Assembly (NCBI GenBank): GCA_944323825.1
Contig: CALUTY010000014.1
Coordinates: forward strand, 43,329 to 107,328
Direction of reading: 5' to 3'
DNA length: 64,000 nt
Origin: an uncultured Bacteroidales bacterium
Lineage (GTDB): Bacteria; Bacteroidota; Bacteroidia; Bacteroidales; UBA932
In this document: piece by piece, positions 8,251 to 17,966 of the stretch
How positions within the stretch are numbered: the first letter of the stretch is position 1
Layout of the letters: each line of letters starts with the position of its first letter
Notes under the pieces: model-generated
Told to the model about the DNA's origin: nothing
The model's database searches: none
The model's input: only the letters and a program-made list of their open reading frames with translations
Program-made: the position numbers and the translations under genes

Positions 8251-8691
8251 TGTTCAAGTTATTGGACAGTTTTTCGGTGCGGGTGAAGGTTTTGCCGGAT
8301 TGTGCGTTATGGAAAGGTGACGGTTGGAATTTGACGGAAAAACAGGGCGGGACATTTGGATTTGTCAGTAAAATGAGACGGCGGCTGACAGATTGTGATC
8401 TGGGAAAATGACGGTATCGGGAGAGTTTGCTGAAGAATTAAAATATTGATAACTAAGTTGTTGCTAAAATGTGAATCGCGGAAGTCAAGGAAAATGCGGT
8501 TTGCAGGACCATTTTTCGGGACATTCGGGCGACAGGACAGGCGGCGGGCGGCATGGCATGAGTGACAAAATGTCAGCATCTGAGGGCTGGCATTTGTTTT
8601 GATTTATGGTCTGTCGGCTTCCGGCGAGCGTCCCGGACGGGAAGGCGGAGGAGGCCGGTTATCAAAGACAAAATTTAAATTTTATAGAATT
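8251..8691 (+). promoter_or_regulatory. groESL upstream region with palindrome and -24/-12-like element
   Basis: This 441-base gap holds no convincing gene. A 13-base palindrome tgacaaaatgtca (8563-8575) is followed 12 bases later by TGGCA (8588-8592), six bases, then TTGAT (8599-8603), resembling a sigma-54-type TGGCA-N6-TTGC promoter but with A for C at the last key base. No CIRCE repeat is visible. The leader from there to groES is about 80 bases. The regulatory assignment is inference. Confidence 0.4.
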
Positions 8692-8958
8692 ATGATCAGA
8701 CCATTAGCAGACAGAGTATTGGTTGAGCCTAAGGAGGCTGAGACCAAGACGGCGGCAGGGCTTTATATCCCTGACACGGCAAAGGAAAAACCTCAGCAGG
8801 GGACAGTTGTGGCCGTGGGCCCTGGCAAGAAGGACGAGCCTATGGAGGTTAAGGTCGGAGACGAGGTGCTGTATGGGAAATATGCAGGGACAGAGGTGAC
8901 TGTCGACGACAAGAAATATCTCATAATGAAGCAGACTGACATTTTTGCAATACTTTAA
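8692..8958 (+). CDS. groS: Co-chaperonin GroES
   Basis: The 88-residue protein begins [12 protein letters not shown] and contains the mobile-loop region [21 protein letters not shown] and the roof/dyad strands [14 protein letters not shown], all typical of GroES. It caps the GroEL ring during protein folding in the cytoplasm. Upstream in-frame codons exist (from 8599) but the family N terminus fixes the ATG at 8692. groEL follows 18 bases later. Confidence 0.97.
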   Translation: MIRPLADRVLVEPKEAETKTAAGLYIPDTAKEKPQQGTVVAVGPGKKDEPMEVKVGDEVLYGKYAGTEVTVDDKKYLIMKQTDIFAIL

Positions 8959-8961
8959 TGA

Positions 8962-10605
<1,644 letters not shown>

Positions 10606-10631
10606 TGTCACGACAATACAGCTGATACAGG

Positions 10632-10667
10632 ACCGGAAGTTCATGCAGATGGACTTCCGGTTTTTTT
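10632..10667 (+). terminator. Rho-independent terminator of groESL
   Basis: The inverted repeat ccggaagt (10633-10640) / acttccgg (10653-10660) with a 12-base loop is followed directly by seven T residues. It lies 27 bases after the groEL stop. Confidence 0.9.
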
Positions 10668-10689
10668 ATATGATTTCCGGAATAATACC

Positions 10690-10800
10690 CCTTAGTGTCG
10701 ACCGTAGGGCGAAGCCCGGAGCGGGAGCAATGAAAAGCCGGATGTCTTAAATCTGCCTGGTTTATCATCCAGATCCCTCGACTGTGCTCGGGATGACTCC
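10690..10800. repeat. Possible dispersed intergenic repeat
   Basis: Between the groESL terminator and the next promoter lies about 110 bases of non-coding sequence with short self-complementary blocks (for example gggcgaagccc near 10708 and atccc...gggat at 10773-10794, whose core reads ctcgactgtgctcggg). The style is that of dispersed intergenic repeats in Bacteroidales, but only one copy is in the window, so the repeat status is a guess. Confidence 0.3.
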
Positions 10801-10835
10801 TTGGGGGCAATTATACGGATAAACAGAAAAAATTA

Positions 10836-10843
10836 TATCTTTG
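10836..10843 (+). promoter_or_regulatory. -7 promoter element of the mechanosensitive channel gene
   Basis: TATCTTTG fits TAnnTTTG and lies about 60 bases before the start codon at 10906. No clear -33 element was seen. Confidence 0.45.
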
Positions 10844-10905
10844 CATGAATCCCTCCCGCATCATTGCCGGTAAGGGTTTGTAATGTTTTAACAGGGAAAA
10901 ACACG

Positions 10906-12072
10906 ATGGAACAGCATGCAGCAGATTTCTTGGGGATGAGCATCCAGATGCGTGTCATAGTGACATGTGCAATAATCATAGTCGCATATCTGGTGGATTT
11001 CCTGTGCTGCCGTCTGCTGATTCCGGTCATCCGGAGGATTGCGGTGAAGACCGCGTTCAAATGGGACAACTACATCACTAACGGAAAGGTCCTCCACAAT
11101 GTCTTCCACCTCATCCCTCCGATAACTTTCCAGGTGGCCCTGCCCCTGCTTTTCCCTGAAGACACATCCTGGACAGGGCTTGTCGCGAAGGCTCTCTACA
11201 TTTATATAACGATAGTCTTCTGCCGTCTTATATGTGAGTTCATCTCGTCCCTGTATGCCATATCAAGCGAGTCCGACACCCTGAAGAACAAGCCGATGAA
11301 GGGCGTCTACCAGATGCTGAAGGTCATAGTCGTCTGCGTGTCCGTCATTCTCATCATCGGAGTGCTCATAAACAAGGATTTCACAGCCCTGCTCACGGGA
11401 CTGGGAGCGATGGCCACCGTGCTGATGCTCGTCTTCAAGGACACCATACTCGGCGTCGTCGCAGGCGTGCAGCTCTCTGCCCATGACATGCTGCGTCCGG
11501 GAGACTGGATTGTGCTCGACAAATACGGCGTGGACGGTGTGGTGGAAGATGTCACCATGAATACCGTCAAGGTCAGGAACTGGGACAAGACCATCACCAC
11601 CATCCCTCCGTACATTCTCGTAAGCGATTCTTTCAAGAACTGGCGCGGCATGCGTGAAAGCGGAGGCCGCCGCGTGGCCCGTTCCCTGCGCATCGACTTG
11701 AATTCCATAAGATTCTGTACCTCCGCGGAACTGTCCCGCTTTGCCGGGAAGGAATGGGCGGAAGGCCTGTCACTTGAAGAGGGCACTGTGAACCTGAAAC
11801 TGTTCAGGGCAGCCGTGGAACACTATCTGCGCAGTCTGTCCGGAGTCAACGGCGACCTGATGCTGATGGTCAGGCAGCTGGAGCCGACATCCGAAGGTCT
11901 GCCTCTCCAGTTTTATTTCTTTACCATGGCCAAGGACTGGGTTCCCCATGAGCACCTTGCCTCCGACATCATGGAGCACATCATAGCCTCCCTTCCTGAA
12001 TTTGGTCTTCGCGTCTTCCAAAAGCCTTCAGGTCTTGACCTGGAGGGTCTGGTCGCCAGAGGAGATGAGTGA
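10906..12072 (+). CDS. MscS-family mechanosensitive ion channel (YbdG-like)
   Basis: The 388-residue membrane protein has an N-terminal hydrophobic segment (VIVTCAIIIVAYLVDFLCC), further membrane spans around residues 65-175, and the MscS pore/beta domain: ALLTGLGAMATVLMLVFKDT, VAGVQLSAHDMLRPGDWIVL and GVVEDVTMNTVKVRNWD. The C-terminal cytoplasmic domain contains an insert like that of YbdG/MscM. It would open under membrane tension to release solutes. The start at 10906 (MEQHAADF) is downstream of a promoter element; an in-frame start at 10864 is less likely. The next gene follows after 64 bases. Confidence 0.88.
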   Translation: MEQHAADFLGMSIQMRVIVTCAIIIVAYLVDFLCCRLLIPVIRRIAVKTAFKWDNYITNGKVLHNVFHLIPPITFQVALPLLFPEDTSWTGLVAKALYIYITIVFCRLICEFISSLYAISSESDTLKNKPMKGVYQMLKVIVVCVSVILIIGVLINKDFTALLTGLGAMATVLMLVFKDTILGVVAGVQLSAHDMLRPGDWIVLDKYGVDGVVEDVTMNTVKVRNWDKTITTIPPYILVSDSFKNWRGMRESGGRRVARSLRIDLNSIRFCTSAELSRFAGKEWAEGLSLEEGTVNLKLFRAAVEHYLRSLSGVNGDLMLMVRQLEPTSEGLPLQFYFFTMAKDWVPHEHLASDIMEHIIASLPEFGLRVFQKPSGLDLEGLVARGDE

Positions 12073-12136
12073 AGATGATTTTGACAAGTCGCGGGAAAAG
12101 GTTATCTTTCGGAGGTTTTTTGAAAAATTTTACGAA

Positions 12137-12601
12137 ATGTTGAAACCGGGAGACAGAATGCCGGACTTTGAGGTGGTGGACCAGGACGGCAATACGGTGA
12201 GGTCGGCGGACCTTCTGGGCAAAAAGACGATAATCTATTTCTATCCGAAGGACAATACTCCGGGATGCACGGCCGAGGCCTGCAGCCTGAGAGACAATTA
12301 TGACGCATTGACTGCTGCAGGATACAATGTGGTGGGCGTGAGCAAGGACAGTGCGGCTTCCCATGTCAGGTTCAGGGAGAAATACGCTCTGCCGTTCAGG
12401 CTTCTGGCTGACACTTCTACGGAAATGCTCCAGGCTTTCGGGGCGTGGGGCGAGAAGAAGATGTACGGGAAGACGAGTGTGGGCACGCTGCGCAGGACAT
12501 TCATCTTTTCAGAAGACGGGATTCTGGAGCGCATCATAGAGAAGGTCGACACGAAAAACCACGCGGCTCAGATACTTGATGCTCCTGTGAGCCGGCAGTA
12601 G
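12137..12601 (+). CDS. bcp: Thioredoxin-dependent peroxiredoxin, Bcp/PrxQ type
   Basis: The 154-residue protein starts MLKPGDRMPDFEVVDQDG and carries the PrxQ signature YFYPKDNTPGCTAEACSLRD, with peroxidatic and resolving cysteines five residues apart. It reduces hydroperoxides using thioredoxin, which TrxB (17.0 kb) would keep reduced. An earlier in-frame ATG at 12065 overlaps the previous stop and would add 24 residues not typical of the family. Its 3' end overlaps the convergent glycosyltransferase gene by 34 bases. Confidence 0.93.
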   Translation: MLKPGDRMPDFEVVDQDGNTVRSADLLGKKTIIYFYPKDNTPGCTAEACSLRDNYDALTAAGYNVVGVSKDSAASHVRFREKYALPFRLLADTSTEMLQAFGAWGEKKMYGKTSVGTLRRTFIFSEDGILERIIEKVDTKNHAAQILDAPVSRQ

Positions 12602-13848
12602 GTACCAGACAGATCTTCCACGATCTTTTTCGGTTCATGCCTTTCCGCTGCGGCGGCAGCTGCAGCCTTTCCCAGTCTTTCCCTCTGTTCAGGGCATGAG
12701 TGCAGGGTTATTATGGCATCTGCAAGGGCATTGCTGTTTCCGACAGGTACAAGCAGACCGGTCATATTGTCATGCACCAGGGTCGAAGTTCCTCCGGCAT
12801 CGGTGGCGATGACCGGCATCCCTAGCATCTGGGCCTCACATACGCTGTTCGGGGAATTTTCTATATATGATGTGTGGACATATATTTCGGCATCTTTCAG
12901 CGTGGAAATGAGCTCGCCTTCGCTGAGCACGCCTTTGTATCGGACTCCGCATTCTGAAGACCGGATTCCGGTTTTTCTTTCGATGATATTCACGATGTCA
13001 GAAGAGCTTCTGATGCCTGCTATATTCCATTTCACATCATATCCGGCGGCAGTAAGGGCGTATGCGCATTTCAGAACCATGTCAAGCCCTTTGTACGGGA
13101 ACGGGGAAAGTGTGGATGACAGGCATATCTGTCTGCCCGCTGTGCTGATGTCCGTCCCTGCGGCAAATGTCCCTGCGGACTTGTAGAACCCGGATCTGAG
13201 CACTTCATCAACATGGAAATATTCGGCTCCGGAATATTTTGCAAGTGATCTTTTGTCCCATGAGGTGCGTCCCATGGCATATTTCAGCCCTTTCAGGCAT
13301 TCTCTTTCCTTTTCAGCCCTTGCGGCATAATCGTCGTAAAGATGAATGTAGCCGTTTCTCAGTACAGCCTCATTCCAGAAGGTCCGGGGGGTGATCATGT
13401 CCCGTTTCCTTGTGCCGGGAGGGAAAAAGTCTGCGATGTATTCTGACAGAATTCCCTGGATATGTATTATGACGGGGATGTCCCTGACAGAAAGTACAGC
13501 GGAGGCAAAGTATGATTCACATCCGAACACATGCACGAGATCAGGTCTGAAGTCATTTACGATTTCCATTATTCTGTCATCATAGTTCACTCCATGTGTC
13601 CCTGTCCAGTTGGCATAGAGCTTTTTGAATCCGGACGGCGACTTCCTTTTTATCTTATAGTATGTGATACCGTCCCTGACCAGGGCCTCTGAATCTTCTC
13701 CGCTCAGGAAAGCCACTCCGAGTTCGAGACCGGGTGCATATGCGGACACGGCATCCTGCAGGGATGCTATCCATCCTTTGCCGTTGTATGCCCTGTCACC
13801 CTTTTCGTCGTACATGGTGTTTGCTGTAGACAGCCACAATGCTTTCAT
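12568..13848 (-). CDS. Glycosyltransferase family 4 protein
   Basis: The 426-residue GT-B protein has a GT4-type C-terminal half: LSPFPYKGLDMVLKCAYAL (the KG donor-side region), DAEIYVHTSYIENSPNSVCEAQMLGMPVIATDAGG with the E-x7-E-like acid pair (quoted in part) and GLLVPVGNSNALADAI. It probably transfers a sugar from a nucleotide donor to a surface polysaccharide or glycolipid; donor and acceptor are unknown. It stands alone, without a polysaccharide cluster. A -7 element lies just upstream, divergent from the cstA-like gene. Confidence 0.85.
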   Translation of the reverse strand: MKALWLSTANTMYDEKGDRAYNGKGWIASLQDAVSAYAPGLELGVAFLSGEDSEALVRDGITYYKIKRKSPSGFKKLYANWTGTHGVNYDDRIMEIVNDFRPDLVHVFGCESYFASAVLSVRDIPVIIHIQGILSEYIADFFPPGTRKRDMITPRTFWNEAVLRNGYIHLYDDYAARAEKERECLKGLKYAMGRTSWDKRSLAKYSGAEYFHVDEVLRSGFYKSAGTFAAGTDISTAGRQICLSSTLSPFPYKGLDMVLKCAYALTAAGYDVKWNIAGIRSSSDIVNIIERKTGIRSSECGVRYKGVLSEGELISTLKDAEIYVHTSYIENSPNSVCEAQMLGMPVIATDAGGTSTLVHDNMTGLLVPVGNSNALADAIITLHSCPEQRERLGKAAAAAAAERHEPKKIVEDLSGTYCRLTGASSI

Positions 13849-13873
13849 TCCGTTGCCTGAATTTGAAGTGTGG

Positions 13874-13881
13874 CAAATTTA
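13874..13881 (-). promoter_or_regulatory. -7 promoter element of the GT4 gene
   Basis: On the minus strand this reads TAAATTTG (TAnnTTTG), 26 bases before the start codon at 13848. Confidence 0.45.
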
Positions 13882-13938
13882 CAAAAAATATATTATTCGG
13901 ACATTGTTCAGACATGTACAACCAATCGGAATATTCTC

Positions 13939-13946
13939 TAACTTTG
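13939..13946 (+). promoter_or_regulatory. -7 promoter element of the CstA-family gene
   Basis: TAACTTTG fits TAnnTTTG and lies 20 bases before the ATG at 13967, which supports that start over the much earlier in-frame start at 13664 that would run antisense through the GT4 gene. Confidence 0.5.
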
Positions 13947-13966
13947 AAACCTCAATACTGACTGCA

Positions 13967-15445
13967 ATGATAACATTTTTCGTTTCCATCCTCCTGCTTG
14001 TGGCGGGATTCTTCCTTTACGGGAAATTTACGGACCGTTTCTTCGGAGCGGACAGCTCCAGAAAGACCCCGGCTGAGGCCTTGGCCGACGGCGTTGACTA
14101 CAAGGTGATGCCTGTGTGGAAGATATTTGTGATACAGTTCCTCAACATCGCCGGTCTCGGGCCCATCTTCGGTGCGATAATGGGAGCGGCATACGGGCCG
14201 ATGGCCTATCTCTGGATAGTTTTCGGCTGTATTTTCATGGGTGCGGTCCATGACTACTTCTCCGGGATGCTTTCGGTGCGGAACAACGGTCTCAACATGC
14301 CCGACATCACCGGAAAATATCTCGGAAAGGGGCTCAAGACCTTCATGAGCATCCTGGTGCCTTTCCTGCTGCTGGCGATAGGTGTGTCGTTTGTCACCGG
14401 ACCTGCCGACCTTATGGCTTCCCTTACGGGATGGGACAAGAACATCTGGCTCTATATAATATTCCTCTATTATATTCTTGCCACCCTGCTTCCGATAGAC
14501 AAGATAATAGGTTCGATATATCCCTTCATGGGTGCAGCCCTTCTTTTCATGGCCTTCGGTGTGGGCGGAGCGATGGTCGTGGGCGGTTTCCAGGGGAGCA
14601 TAGTCATGGATGAACTTTCACTTGGCTCTTTCCGGAATTTCCATGCCGACCCGGAGAACAACATTCTCGTGCCTATGCTTTTCATCGTCATCTCATGCGG
14701 TGCCATTTCCGGCTTCCATTCCACCCAGTCGCCGCTCATGTCCAGATGTCTGCCTAATGAGAAATACGGGCGCACGGTGTTCTACGGTGCGATGATCGCG
14801 GAAGGGATAGTGGCCATGATCTGGGCTACGGCTGCAATGGCTTATTTCGGAGGCGCGGAAGGACTCAACAAGGCCGCTTCAGAAGGGATGATGATAGACG
14901 GGGTCCTCACCAAAGTCACTCCTGCCATAGCCGTGAACATGATCTGCAACAGCTGGCTCGGAAAGGTGGGTGCAGTGATAGCTGTGATAGGTGTGGTGGT
15001 GTGTCCGATAACATCCGGCGACACGGCATTCAGAAGCCTCAGACTGACATTGGCCGATCTCCTGCACCAGGACCAGAAGCCGATAGTGCGCAGGCTGGCC
15101 ATATCTGTCCCTGTATTCATAATCGCGTATTTCTGCTGCATGATGGACTTTTCGACGATATGGAACTATGTGGGCATAGCCAACCAGCTGCTTGCCGCCA
15201 TGGTTCTCTGGACCGCGACTGCATATCTCATAAGCGTAGGAAAGCCGCATTGGATGACCTCCATACCTGCCACCTTCCTGACATTTGTATGTGTGAGCTA
15301 TTTCATCATGGCGCCGCATATCTCGGGAGGTCTGCATCTTGACCCGCTGGCAGGATACATCACAGGTGCGGTTGTGGCACTTGCCCTGTTCGTGTTCACC
15401 ATTGTGAAAGCTTCGCAGAAGGCGAAGGCGGGCCTTTCCCGCTGA
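13967..15445 (+). CDS. Carbon starvation protein A family transporter
   Basis: The 492-residue integral membrane protein has about 12-13 hydrophobic spans and CstA-family motifs: FGADSSRKTPAEALADGVDY, FLNIAGLGPIFGAIMGA, the DMPDITGKYLG-like NMPDITGKYLG block, GAISGFHSTQSPLMSR and ITSGDTAFRS. CstA/BtsT proteins take up pyruvate or peptides, depending on the member. This is the short form (E. coli CstA is about 700 residues) common in anaerobes. It starts 20 bases after a promoter element and is convergent with the Fur-family gene. Confidence 0.92.
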   Translation: MITFFVSILLLVAGFFLYGKFTDRFFGADSSRKTPAEALADGVDYKVMPVWKIFVIQFLNIAGLGPIFGAIMGAAYGPMAYLWIVFGCIFMGAVHDYFSGMLSVRNNGLNMPDITGKYLGKGLKTFMSILVPFLLLAIGVSFVTGPADLMASLTGWDKNIWLYIIFLYYILATLLPIDKIIGSIYPFMGAALLFMAFGVGGAMVVGGFQGSIVMDELSLGSFRNFHADPENNILVPMLFIVISCGAISGFHSTQSPLMSRCLPNEKYGRTVFYGAMIAEGIVAMIWATAAMAYFGGAEGLNKAASEGMMIDGVLTKVTPAIAVNMICNSWLGKVGAVIAVIGVVVCPITSGDTAFRSLRLTLADLLHQDQKPIVRRLAISVPVFIIAYFCCMMDFSTIWNYVGIANQLLAAMVLWTATAYLISVGKPHWMTSIPATFLTFVCVSYFIMAPHISGGLHLDPLAGYITGAVVALALFVFTIVKASQKAKAGLSR

Positions 15446-15483
15446 CGCCGGAGAAGACGCAGTGTACGCTGTCGTAATGCGGC

Positions 15484-15954
15484 TCAGCCCCGGGGCGCCG
15501 TCTGGAACTTGCGGCGGGCCGGGACTCCTACAAGCTGGATGTCGATGTGCTCCACCTTGAAGCCCTTGAATCTCTTGCGGCTCAGGTGCTTCTCCACCAT
15601 TTCCAGCAGTTCTTCGTCGATGACATCCTTGTAGACATGGTTCTCCCTGTCGTAGATGTGCATGTGCCGGAAAGTGTTCACGTCGAAGTACATCTTGTTG
15701 TTGGAACTCATCCTGTAGTCATAGATGCCGAGAATGGCGAGCTGGGTGAGGATGTTGTAGACCGAGGCGATGGTCACCTTGGCCTTGCCCTCTTTCTGTA
15801 TTTCCTCCGTGACCATGTCCGCCGAGGCGTGCCCGAGGCGCATCATTGCTTCATGAACGGCAAGCCTCTGGGAGGTCGCCTTCAGGGAATGTTTTTTGAG
15901 AAGGAGCTTGAATTGCTCTATATTTGTATGATTTTTGATGTTATGATTCGTCAT
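15484..15954 (-). CDS. Fur-family transcriptional regulator lacking CxxC zinc motifs
   Basis: The 156-residue protein has a Fur/PerR winged-helix domain (LKKHSLKATSQRLAVHEAMM, VTIASVYNILTQLAILGI) and a dimerisation domain in which the usual HxHxxCxxCG region reads RHMHIYDRENHVYKDV. There are no cysteines at the structural zinc positions. It may sense Fe(II), Mn(II) or peroxide through the remaining His/Asp/Glu ligands; which one cannot be told. The start at 15954 (MTNHNIK) is chosen because a good promoter lies at 15975-16006, inside the longer frame that opens at 16005. It is divergent from the SDR gene. Confidence 0.88.
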   Translation of the reverse strand: MTNHNIKNHTNIEQFKLLLKKHSLKATSQRLAVHEAMMRLGHASADMVTEEIQKEGKAKVTIASVYNILTQLAILGIYDYRMSSNNKMYFDVNTFRHMHIYDRENHVYKDVIDEELLEMVEKHLSRKRFKGFKVEHIDIQLVGVPARRKFQTAPRG

Positions 15955-15974
15955 CTGAATGCGGATTGTTCGTG

Positions 15975-16006
15975 CAAAAGTAGGAATAATTCGTCTTCCG
16001 GACAAA
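15975..16006 (-). promoter_or_regulatory. Promoter of the Fur-family gene
   Basis: On the minus strand, TTTG (16003-16006), a 20-base spacer and TACTTTTG (15975-15982) match the Bacteroidetes -33/-7 pattern. The predicted transcript begins just before the start codon at 15954. Confidence 0.6.
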
Positions 16007-16094
16007 ATAAAATTGAAAAATTCAAAATTATGCGGGGCAATGGAGACCTTCCGGCCAATATGGACATGGTTTCTGTTGCCCTCGCATCGGGAAA

Positions 16095-16952
16095 ATGATG
16101 AAAATCGAAGAGAAAAATTTCAGGAGATACGCAGCCTTCGCCCTTGTCACGGGGGCGGCTTCCGGCATGGGCAGGGCATATTCTCTGCATCTTGCACGGA
16201 TGGGCTATAATCTTGTGTTGGTGGACATAAACGGAGCCGGTCTGAAGGAGACGGCTTCAATTGTGTCAGGGGAAGTGTCCGCACTTGACGACTGGAGGAA
16301 GGAATATGCCTCCGCCTTCAGGACAGTGACCTGTGTCCAGGACCTTTCGCTTCCTGATGCGGCTTCCTCGGTGGCGCAAATGGCGGATGCAGAGGGCTGT
16401 AATGTGGAAGTGCTGGTGAACAATGCCGGCATGTTCTTCTTCAGGGAGATTTCGGAGGTGCCGCAGAAATACCTTTCGCGGATGATGATGCTCCATATGC
16501 ACACCCCGCTGATGCTCTGCCGTGAATTTGTGCCGAAGATGAAAGCGGGAGGCTGCGGCTATGTCCTGAACATATCGTCGCTGGCGGCATGGATGGCATG
16601 GCCTGGAGTTGGTATGTACGGGAATACGAAGCGTTTCATAAAAGGCTTTTCCAGGTCGCTCAGGATAGAATGCCGGGGCACCGGCGTCAGTGTCACGACT
16701 GCATATTTCGGGGCAGTGGACACCGACCTGTTCGGTCTGACTCCGTTCTACCGCAGGATTGCCCGGAGGATAGGGGTGATGGTGTCAGTGGAAAAGGCTG
16801 TGGAATCTGCCCTGAAGGCCACTTTCAGGAGGCGGAAAAGCACATTGCCCGGCCTTGTGAACCATATTGCCCGCCCGATTCTGATGATTTTGCCGGACTC
16901 TTTCCTTCATTTCATCTATGAAAAGCTCAGATTCGTCTGGACGAAATTTTGA
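16095..16952 (+). CDS. Short-chain dehydrogenase/reductase (SDR)
   Basis: The 285-residue protein shows the classical SDR pattern: cofactor loop TGAASGMG (TGxxxGxG), acidic strand end VLVDINGAG favouring NAD(H), NNAG, catalytic Ser (NISSLAAW) and YxxxK as YGNTK. The N-terminal half carries an insert of about 20 residues around VSALDDWRKEY. The substrate is unknown. The last 50 residues end in a hydrophobic/basic segment that could be membrane-associated. ATG codons at 16095 and 16098 are both possible starts. Confidence 0.88.
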   Translation: MMKIEEKNFRRYAAFALVTGAASGMGRAYSLHLARMGYNLVLVDINGAGLKETASIVSGEVSALDDWRKEYASAFRTVTCVQDLSLPDAASSVAQMADAEGCNVEVLVNNAGMFFFREISEVPQKYLSRMMMLHMHTPLMLCREFVPKMKAGGCGYVLNISSLAAWMAWPGVGMYGNTKRFIKGFSRSLRIECRGTGVSVTTAYFGAVDTDLFGLTPFYRRIARRIGVMVSVEKAVESALKATFRRRKSTLPGLVNHIARPILMILPDSFLHFIYEKLRFVWTKF

Positions 16953-16960
16953 AAAATGCG

Positions 16961-16968
16961 TATATTTG
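16961..16968 (+). promoter_or_regulatory. -7 promoter element of trxB
   Basis: TATATTTG (TAnnTTTG) lies 52 bases before the trxB start codon. No clear -33 element is seen at the expected distance. Confidence 0.45.
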
Positions 16969-17020
16969 CAGGTTAAATTGTTGGAATCGGCAAGTTTGCC
17001 GTCATTAAGACATTGAGAAA

Positions 17021-17959
17021 ATGGAGAAGGAACATCTGAAATGCCTCATCATAGGAGGCGGCCCTGCGGGCTATACGGCTGCGGTCTATGCCTCCAGGTC
17101 AGGTCTTGCGCCTGTGCTCTATGAAGGCATACAGCCGGGAGGACAGCTCACCACCACCACTGAAATAGAGAATTATCCGGGATTCGAGAACGGGATTTCC
17201 GGTCAGGTCCTGATGGATACGATGAAGGCCCAGGCGGTCCGCCTCGGGGCCGATGTGCGCACCGGTACGGTGACATCGGCTGACCTTTCTTCACGGCCGT
17301 TCAGGATTATCGTCGACGAGAGCCATGAGATTGAGGCACAGACGCTGATAATAGCGACGGGAGCCACTGCAAAATATCTCGGCCTGCCTTCCGAAGAGAA
17401 GTTCCGCGGTATGGGGGTGTCTGCATGCGCCACCTGTGACGGCTTCTTCTACAGAAAGAAGACCGTGGCCGTTGTGGGCGGCGGGGATACCGCATGCGAG
17501 GAAGCCACCTATCTCGCCACCATCTGCAGCAAGGTCTACATGATAGTCCGCAGGGATGTGCTGAGGGCGTCGGCTGCCATGCAGGAAAGGGTGATGAACA
17601 CCCCGAACATAGAGATACTGTGGAACAGCAACACCCTTGAGGTGCTCGGGGACGACAGCGGCGTCACCGGAGCCAGGCTCGTCAGAAAGGGCGGGGAGGA
17701 ATATGAGATAGCCATCGACGGCTTCTTCCTTGCAATAGGGCATCACCCCAATTCTGAACTCTTCAGCAGGTGGGTCAATGTGGACAGTGAAGGCTATATC
17801 ATCACTCAGGACAAGACATCCAGGACCAATGTCGAAGGGGTGTTCGCCGCAGGTGATGTGCAGGACCCTCTGTACAGGCAGGCAGTCACTGCTGCGGCTT
17901 CAGGTTGCAGGGCTGCCCTCGATGCCGAAAAGTTCCTGATTGCGCAGAATTTGATATGA
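17021..17959 (+). CDS. trxB: Thioredoxin-disulfide reductase
   Basis: The 312-residue flavoprotein has the N-terminal FAD loop IIGGGPAGYTAAVYASR, GGQLTTTTEIENYPGF, the redox-active CATCDGFFYR motif (CxxC), the NADPH-binding VVGGGDTACEEA and the C-terminal FAD motif GVFAAGDVQDPLYRQ. It reduces thioredoxin with NADPH, feeding reductants to peroxiredoxins such as Bcp. Length and order of motifs are normal. bamD follows 7 bases later. Confidence 0.98.
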   Translation: MEKEHLKCLIIGGGPAGYTAAVYASRSGLAPVLYEGIQPGGQLTTTTEIENYPGFENGISGQVLMDTMKAQAVRLGADVRTGTVTSADLSSRPFRIIVDESHEIEAQTLIIATGATAKYLGLPSEEKFRGMGVSACATCDGFFYRKKTVAVVGGGDTACEEATYLATICSKVYMIVRRDVLRASAAMQERVMNTPNIEILWNSNTLEVLGDDSGVTGARLVRKGGEEYEIAIDGFFLAIGHHPNSELFSRWVNVDSEGYIITQDKTSRTNVEGVFAAGDVQDPLYRQAVTAAASGCRAALDAEKFLIAQNLI

Positions 17960-17966
17960 AGACAAG

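Noticed and set aside
8251..8691. CIRCE operator for HrcA upstream of groES
   Set aside because: No TTAGCACTC-N9-GAGTGCTAA-like repeat was found; only a different, shorter palindrome is present.
15547..16098. 183-residue open frame antisense to the Fur-family gene
   Set aside because: It is the shadow of a clear winged-helix gene and also covers its promoter.
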